This document shows positions 60,443 through 64,000 of a stretch of 64,000 bases of DNA, piece after piece. Position 1 is the first letter of the stretch. Every line of letters starts with the position of its first letter. Both the position numbers and the translations under genes were made by a program. This stretch comes from an uncultured Hyphomicrobium sp. GTDB lineage: Bacteria > Pseudomonadota > Alphaproteobacteria > Rhizobiales > Hyphomicrobiaceae. The stretch lies in the NCBI GenBank assembly GCA_934555825.1, contig CAKTFJ010000007.1:3392-67391 (forward strand), read 5' to 3'. Below the pieces are notes generated by a model. It saw only the letters and a list, made by a program, of their open reading frames with translations. It was not told the origin of the DNA and did no database searches.

Positions 60443-61045
60443 ATGGGGGATTCCAAGCTACCTCCGGAGTATCCGGGCGACGGAGTATTGTCTGAAGGCG
60501 ATCTGGAGCGCCTGGAGGAAGGTGGTCTCGAAGTATTCGAGATTGCGGGCACCATAAAGTGGTTCGATGTGGCGAAGGGATACGGATTTATTGTCCCCGA
60601 CAACGGACTGCAGGATGTTCTCCTCCATGTGACCTGCCTGCGGGCCGGCGGCTACCAGACCGCATACGAAGGGACCCGGATTCACTGTCAGGTCCTGAAG
60701 CGTCCGAAGGGGATGCAGGCATTCCGCATTCTTTCGATGGACGAATCGACGGCAATCCACCCATCGCTGCTGCCGCAGCGCACACACGTTCAGGTGACGC
60801 CGGAAAGCGACTGGGAACGCGTGATGGTGAAGTGGTTCAACCGCGTGCGCGGTTTCGGCTTCCTCAGCAAAGGCGAGGGCACACCGGACATCTTCGTGCA
60901 CATGGAGACGCTCCGTCGCTTCGGCTTCACCGAGCTCAGGCCCGGTCAGACAGTGCTCGTCCGCTGGGGCATGGGCTCCAAGGGGCACATGGCGGCCGAG
61001 CTTCGTCCAGACGGCTCGTCGACGGGGATCGCGTCGTCACACTAA
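60443..61045 (+). CDS. Cold-shock protein with two CSD domains
   Basis: A 200-residue protein with two cold-shock domains, the arrangement common in alphaproteobacterial CspD-like proteins. Domain 1 (about residues 33-98) has GTIKWFDVAKGYGFIVPD and the RNP2-like VLLHV. Domain 2 (about 128-195) has VMVKWFNRVRGFGFLSKGE and DIFVHMETLRRFG. An acidic N-terminal stretch of about 30 residues precedes. Probable RNA/DNA chaperone in stress or stationary phase. Confidence 0.93.
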   Translation: MGDSKLPPEYPGDGVLSEGDLERLEEGGLEVFEIAGTIKWFDVAKGYGFIVPDNGLQDVLLHVTCLRAGGYQTAYEGTRIHCQVLKRPKGMQAFRILSMDESTAIHPSLLPQRTHVQVTPESDWERVMVKWFNRVRGFGFLSKGEGTPDIFVHMETLRRFGFTELRPGQTVLVRWGMGSKGHMAAELRPDGSSTGIASSH

Positions 61046-61056
61046 GACACCATTGG

Positions 61057-61090
61057 ATCGCATCAGGCCGATCATCTGGCCTGATGCGAT
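61057..61090 (+). terminator. Hairpin after the cold-shock gene
   Basis: A 13-base-pair perfect stem ATCGCATCAGGCC with GGCCTGATGCGAT and an 8-base loop, 11 bases past the stop. No T-run follows, so it may be a 3' stabiliser or a weak terminator. Confidence 0.5.
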
Positions 61091-61248
61091 GGTCCTCGGC
61101 CCAATCCTAAGGCTAGCATCGCCCCATTGATTGGAACGCTGGGCCGTGCTGGTCTTGGCCTTAGCCGATCGCGAAAATCGGCGAGGATTTCGATGCCAGC
61201 CGGGTCGCACAGACGCGTTCCCGGCAGCCGAAGCGCCGGGATGCACCG

Positions 61249-61776
61249 ATGAGCGAATTTCGATATGGACGAAGGGCCGTCGTTGGGACGGCCCTTTTGG
61301 TTGCCGCGGTCGCGGGCGCCGGAGCGCTGCTCTGGGCCGGCCAGCCGAGGAGCGCGGGCGACGCCCACCGTGCGGGTGCATCGGTTGTCGAGGAGCGGCT
61401 CGAACTCGTGACGGCAACAGGCGTTCACGCGCTCGATGTCGAGGTTGCGTCCACGCCCGAGCAACAAGCGCGCGGATTGATGTTCCGCACCGAGCTGGCT
61501 GAAAACAAGGGCATGCTCTTTCCGCACCCTGAGCCGCGCGAACTCACCATGTGGATGCGCAACACCTACATCCCGCTCGACATGGTGTTCATCCGCGCCG
61601 ACGGTACCGTGCATCGGATCGAAGCGCAGACCGTGCCGTTCTCCGAACGCACCATCGGCTCCCAAGGTGCAGTCAGCGCCGTGCTCGAAATCGCAGGCGG
61701 TGGAGCGGCGCGGCTGGGCCTCAAGCCGGGCGACACCGTGCGTCACGCCCACTTCGGCAATGCGCCGCAGCTTTAA
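61249..61776 (+). CDS. DUF192 family exported protein
   Basis: A 175-residue protein with an N-terminal membrane/signal segment (RAVVGTALLVAAVAGAGALL) and one DUF192 domain: TPEQQARGLMFRTELAENKGMLF, MWMRNTYIPLDMVFIRADG and GLKPGDTVRHAHFG. The family is widespread beside cold-shock genes in alphaproteobacteria, and this order is seen here. Function unknown. ATG at 61249. Confidence 0.92.
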   Translation: MSEFRYGRRAVVGTALLVAAVAGAGALLWAGQPRSAGDAHRAGASVVEERLELVTATGVHALDVEVASTPEQQARGLMFRTELAENKGMLFPHPEPRELTMWMRNTYIPLDMVFIRADGTVHRIEAQTVPFSERTIGSQGAVSAVLEIAGGGAARLGLKPGDTVRHAHFGNAPQL

Positions 61777-62049
61777 CGCCCGACAGACACAAAAAAATCG
61801 CTCCGCGAACCGCTCCACGGAAGTGCTTTGACAATGAAGCACTTGCAAACAGCTGCGTAAGCATATTGCGTAATCACGAAAATAAGATATGCGCCGGGTT
61901 CGGAAAATCGCCTCAGTGACCGTCATTAGTGCGGGTCGATTGGGTCGGAGCCTGACGGGGAGGGTCTCCATAATGCGTTTTGCGGTGGTCCTGCGCGATT
62001 GAGTGCGCAATTGCGCAGGGGTGCCACCGCGCAAGCATTGGGATTGAAA
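61777..62049. other. Intergenic region, no gene recognised
   Basis: About 270 bases with an AT-rich section (61845-61905) that could be a promoter for the following gene. Nothing else recognised. Confidence 0.4.
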
Positions 62050-63720
62050 ATGTTCCAGCGTGGATCCCACTGGGTTTCGGCCCGGATGAGCGAAGTATGG
62101 AAGCCGGGCGTGCCGCAACTTGCAGCCCGAGAACAGGCGGAGGGAGAGGAGAAGACGTCCGTTCCCGACGCGACAGAGGATGTGGGGGCGAAGACTCCGC
62201 CACCCGTGGTGTCATTGCCGCCTGGCGGCGTCACAGAAAACGACAGATCACAGGATGAGACACTGCCCATCGCGGCAGATCTTGATCGCGACGACACGGC
62301 ACAGGGAGCGCGCACGTCGCCCCCGAAAAGACCAGACCCGCGCTCGGCACCCTCGGCGAGAACGCCTCGTGCGGGCGATGCGCCATCTGCGTCTGCGGCA
62401 ACGACAGGAGAGGCGCGGAAGGTGGGGAACGAAAGCCCCGCCGCCCGGACGAGCGTCGTTGAAAAACAGCGCGACAAGTCTCGCGAACGGCGGGTCCCTC
62501 ACATCGCGCTGGCAGCCGTCGGGATCCTCGCCGCTGTCGCTGTCGGACCTGCAGGGACGAGCGTCCCGCAGGAAGGTCATCGTGTTGCGAACATCGTACC
62601 GGTGACGATCGCATCGCCGACGCGTGGGCCGGCGTTGCCAGAGTTTGCAGAGTCGTCAGTCGAACACGTCATCGAGGCGTCGCGACCGGCCCCCTCTAAG
62701 CAGAACGCGCTGCAAGAGCGTGCCCCTGCGAACGAGAAGACTGCCGCCGATGCGCTGAGCTTCAAGGACGCGGCGCTATGCACGGATGCGCGCTGCAAGA
62801 CGCTTCTCGTCCATCGTCCACACGACGTACGGCGGCCTATGTTACAGTCCGCGCTGGGTGCAACAGTCGGCATCGTCGATACGCATGAAGAAGGTGACCC
62901 GAGCGTTATTCGTCATGGAGCGGTCCTGATGACTCCCGTGCCGGCCGAGACCGCGGCGTCGCGTCCTGAAAACCTCGACGCGACGCGCGAAGGCGAAGGT
63001 GCCGAGCAACGAGTGCTGCAGATCCCTCTCGACGATCTCGGTGAGATCGAGTTCGTGCTGCTGCCGAAGGACGGCCCGGACACCGCCCGTGCGCGCGTCG
63101 CACTGATGCAGCGCGACGGCGGCGAGATCGCTCGTTTCGATCTCAAAATTGACCACACGTTGATTGGTGTTGTGCCGGAGGCGCACGACCAAAAGCTGCC
63201 GGAGGCGCACGACCAAAAGCCGCCGGAAGCGCAACCGAACGCGCCGGCAGCCCACGTCGACGACGAAAACGAGCAACAGAAGGAAAAAGATGAAGGGCCG
63301 CGCAGCGGCGCGGTCGACGACGAGGCAAATCCGCGGAAACCGGCTGTCGAGCGGCTTCCTGCCGTGCGGCCGACGAAGAGGACTCTGCGGACCGAGCGCA
63401 AGACCACGCCGCGCCGTGCCAGGAATTCGCAGCCGGTCAAGCAACCGGCCAAGAAGGCGGGGGTTGCGGCTAGGGAGCTTATGCAACAGCGCCCGTCAGT
63501 GGCACCTCAGCCTCGCGGTCTCTTTCCGCTCCAGCCTTTACCATCGTCGCAGCCCACGCCTGCGTCTCGCGAGGCTGCCCCGACGATGCAGAAGAAGAAG
63601 GCTCCCGAGGTTTCGTCGAACGACATGGCATCACAGCCCACACCGCGGACCGTCGGGCAGGCGCCGGGTTTCGAAACGTTGATGAGCCTCGGAGGCGGGT
63701 TTGCGCTCGATTCTCCATAA
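62050..63720 (+). CDS. Large low-complexity hypothetical membrane protein
   Basis: A 556-residue protein rich in Ala, Pro, Glu, Arg and Lys. Residues 1-150 are disordered and polar. One possible membrane helix (HIALAAVGILAAVAVGP) lies near residue 155. A more ordered section follows (about 240-370), with ALCTDARCKTLLVHRP and VLQIPLDDLGEIEFVLLPKDG. A short tandem repeat PEAHDQK occurs twice near residue 375, and the C-terminal 170 residues are basic and disordered. A GTG at 61999 is an alternative start. No family recognised; possibly an envelope-spanning or polar-localised protein. Confidence 0.7.
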   Translation: MFQRGSHWVSARMSEVWKPGVPQLAAREQAEGEEKTSVPDATEDVGAKTPPPVVSLPPGGVTENDRSQDETLPIAADLDRDDTAQGARTSPPKRPDPRSAPSARTPRAGDAPSASAATTGEARKVGNESPAARTSVVEKQRDKSRERRVPHIALAAVGILAAVAVGPAGTSVPQEGHRVANIVPVTIASPTRGPALPEFAESSVEHVIEASRPAPSKQNALQERAPANEKTAADALSFKDAALCTDARCKTLLVHRPHDVRRPMLQSALGATVGIVDTHEEGDPSVIRHGAVLMTPVPAETAASRPENLDATREGEGAEQRVLQIPLDDLGEIEFVLLPKDGPDTARARVALMQRDGGEIARFDLKIDHTLIGVVPEAHDQKLPEAHDQKPPEAQPNAPAAHVDDENEQQKEKDEGPRSGAVDDEANPRKPAVERLPAVRPTKRTLRTERKTTPRRARNSQPVKQPAKKAGVAARELMQQRPSVAPQPRGLFPLQPLPSSQPTPASREAAPTMQKKKAPEVSSNDMASQPTPRTVGQAPGFETLMSLGGGFALDSP

Positions 63721-63891
63721 CGTAGCGGGAACGGGAGAAGCGCTGGAGCTGGGCAAAGCCGCGACGTAGGCCCGCAGCCGCGCACGCCGCTTTTTTGTCC
63801 CGCATCCGTGTGCTAGAAGGCCTCACTCTGCGGCCAGCCGGAACGCGATCCGCAGCAGAACCGCGCCGCGCCTGGAGCCGCGCACAATTGT

Positions 63892-63968
63892 CGGGGCATA
63901 GCTCAGCCTGGTAGAGCACCTGCTTTGGGAGCAGGGGGCCGGGAGTTCGAATCTCTCTGCCCCGACCA
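63892..63968 (+). tRNA. tRNA-Pro (anticodon TGG)
   Basis: A complete 77-base cloverleaf: acceptor CGGGGCA paired with TGCCCCG, D-loop AGCTCAGCCTGGTAGAGC, anticodon stem/loop CCTGCTTTGGGAGCAGG with anticodon TGG, T-arm GGGAGTTCGAATCTCTC, and encoded ACCA end. The C1-G72 pair and the anticodon fit tRNA-Pro. Confidence 0.96.
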
Positions 63969-64000
63969 TTCGGTTCCGGAAACGCGCGCCCTTTCTCTGC

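Noticed and set aside
1..64000. CRISPR arrays, insertion sequences, prophage, rRNA, mxaF, lanmodulin
   Set aside because: Looked for and not seen: no regular spaced repeats, transposase motifs, phage genes, rRNA, calcium-type methanol dehydrogenase or EF-hand lanthanide protein in the window.

Overview
The window comes from a high-GC alphaproteobacterial methylotroph. Gene content and order resemble Hyphomicrobium-type Hyphomicrobiales, although the genus is an inference. A lanthanide-type methanol dehydrogenase (xoxF) with its cytochrome and XoxJ partner, a full PQQ biosynthesis operon, and almost the whole tetrahydromethanopterin (H4MPT)/methylofuran formaldehyde-oxidation pathway lie within about 45 kb. 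No insertion sequence, phage, CRISPR array or rRNA was seen. One tRNA-Pro(TGG) lies at the right edge.

Layout: 0-4 kb holds general genes (PhzF-like, Nudix, patatin-like lipoprotein, MaoC). A stand-alone pqqA with its own terminator is at 3.9 kb. A probable copper-acquisition set (DUF2946, TonB receptor, YcnI/PCuAC fusion ending in six histidines) spans 4.6-8.4 kb. Small secreted or VWA proteins fill 8.6-10.1 kb. The fhcBADC operon (formyltransferase/hydrolase complex) runs leftward at 10.2-15 kb. A periplasmic four-gene unit (SRPBCC, beta-propeller, two unknown proteins) occupies 15.2-18 kb. A SoxYZ-like carrier and a zinc metallohydrolase (18-19.9 kb) lie divergent from xoxF-xoxG-xoxJ (20.6-24.2 kb). 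The PQQ-alcohol-dehydrogenase-associated rhodanese-like protein and ABC transporter set follow at 24.3-30.2 kb.

From 30.4 to 35.9 kb one continuous rightward operon joins a DUF3280 protein, a NitT/TauT-type ABC importer and methanofuran/pterin genes (mfnB, a FolB-like aldolase, an mfnE-like kinase, DUF447). Then come mfnF, a HisA/F-like protein, fae, and a leftward operon (RFAP synthase, mtdB, ATP-grasp, mch, RimK-like, CitG-like). Pterin genes phhB and folK run rightward at 45-45.9 kb. A small cytochrome c precedes pqqABCDE (46.5-50 kb). Sulfate assimilation (cysJ, cysI, two TauE/SafE permeases, cysN, cysD, cysH) covers 50.5-59.2 kb. The rest is a VOC protein, a double cold-shock protein, a DUF192 protein and a large low-complexity hypothetical.

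Together, XoxF oxidises methanol to formaldehyde (or formate) in the periplasm with PQQ and a lanthanide, passing electrons to XoxG. Fae captures cytoplasmic formaldehyde on H4MPT, MtdB and Mch oxidise it to formyl-H4MPT, and FhcABCD releases formate. The Mfn, RFAP-synthase and ATP-grasp genes build the two special cofactors, and PqqA-E build PQQ. The least explained parts are the periplasmic accessory proteins around xoxF, the ABC importer embedded in the cofactor operon, and several perfect palindromes in the control regions. All function calls are from reading sequence motifs; no database search was possible.
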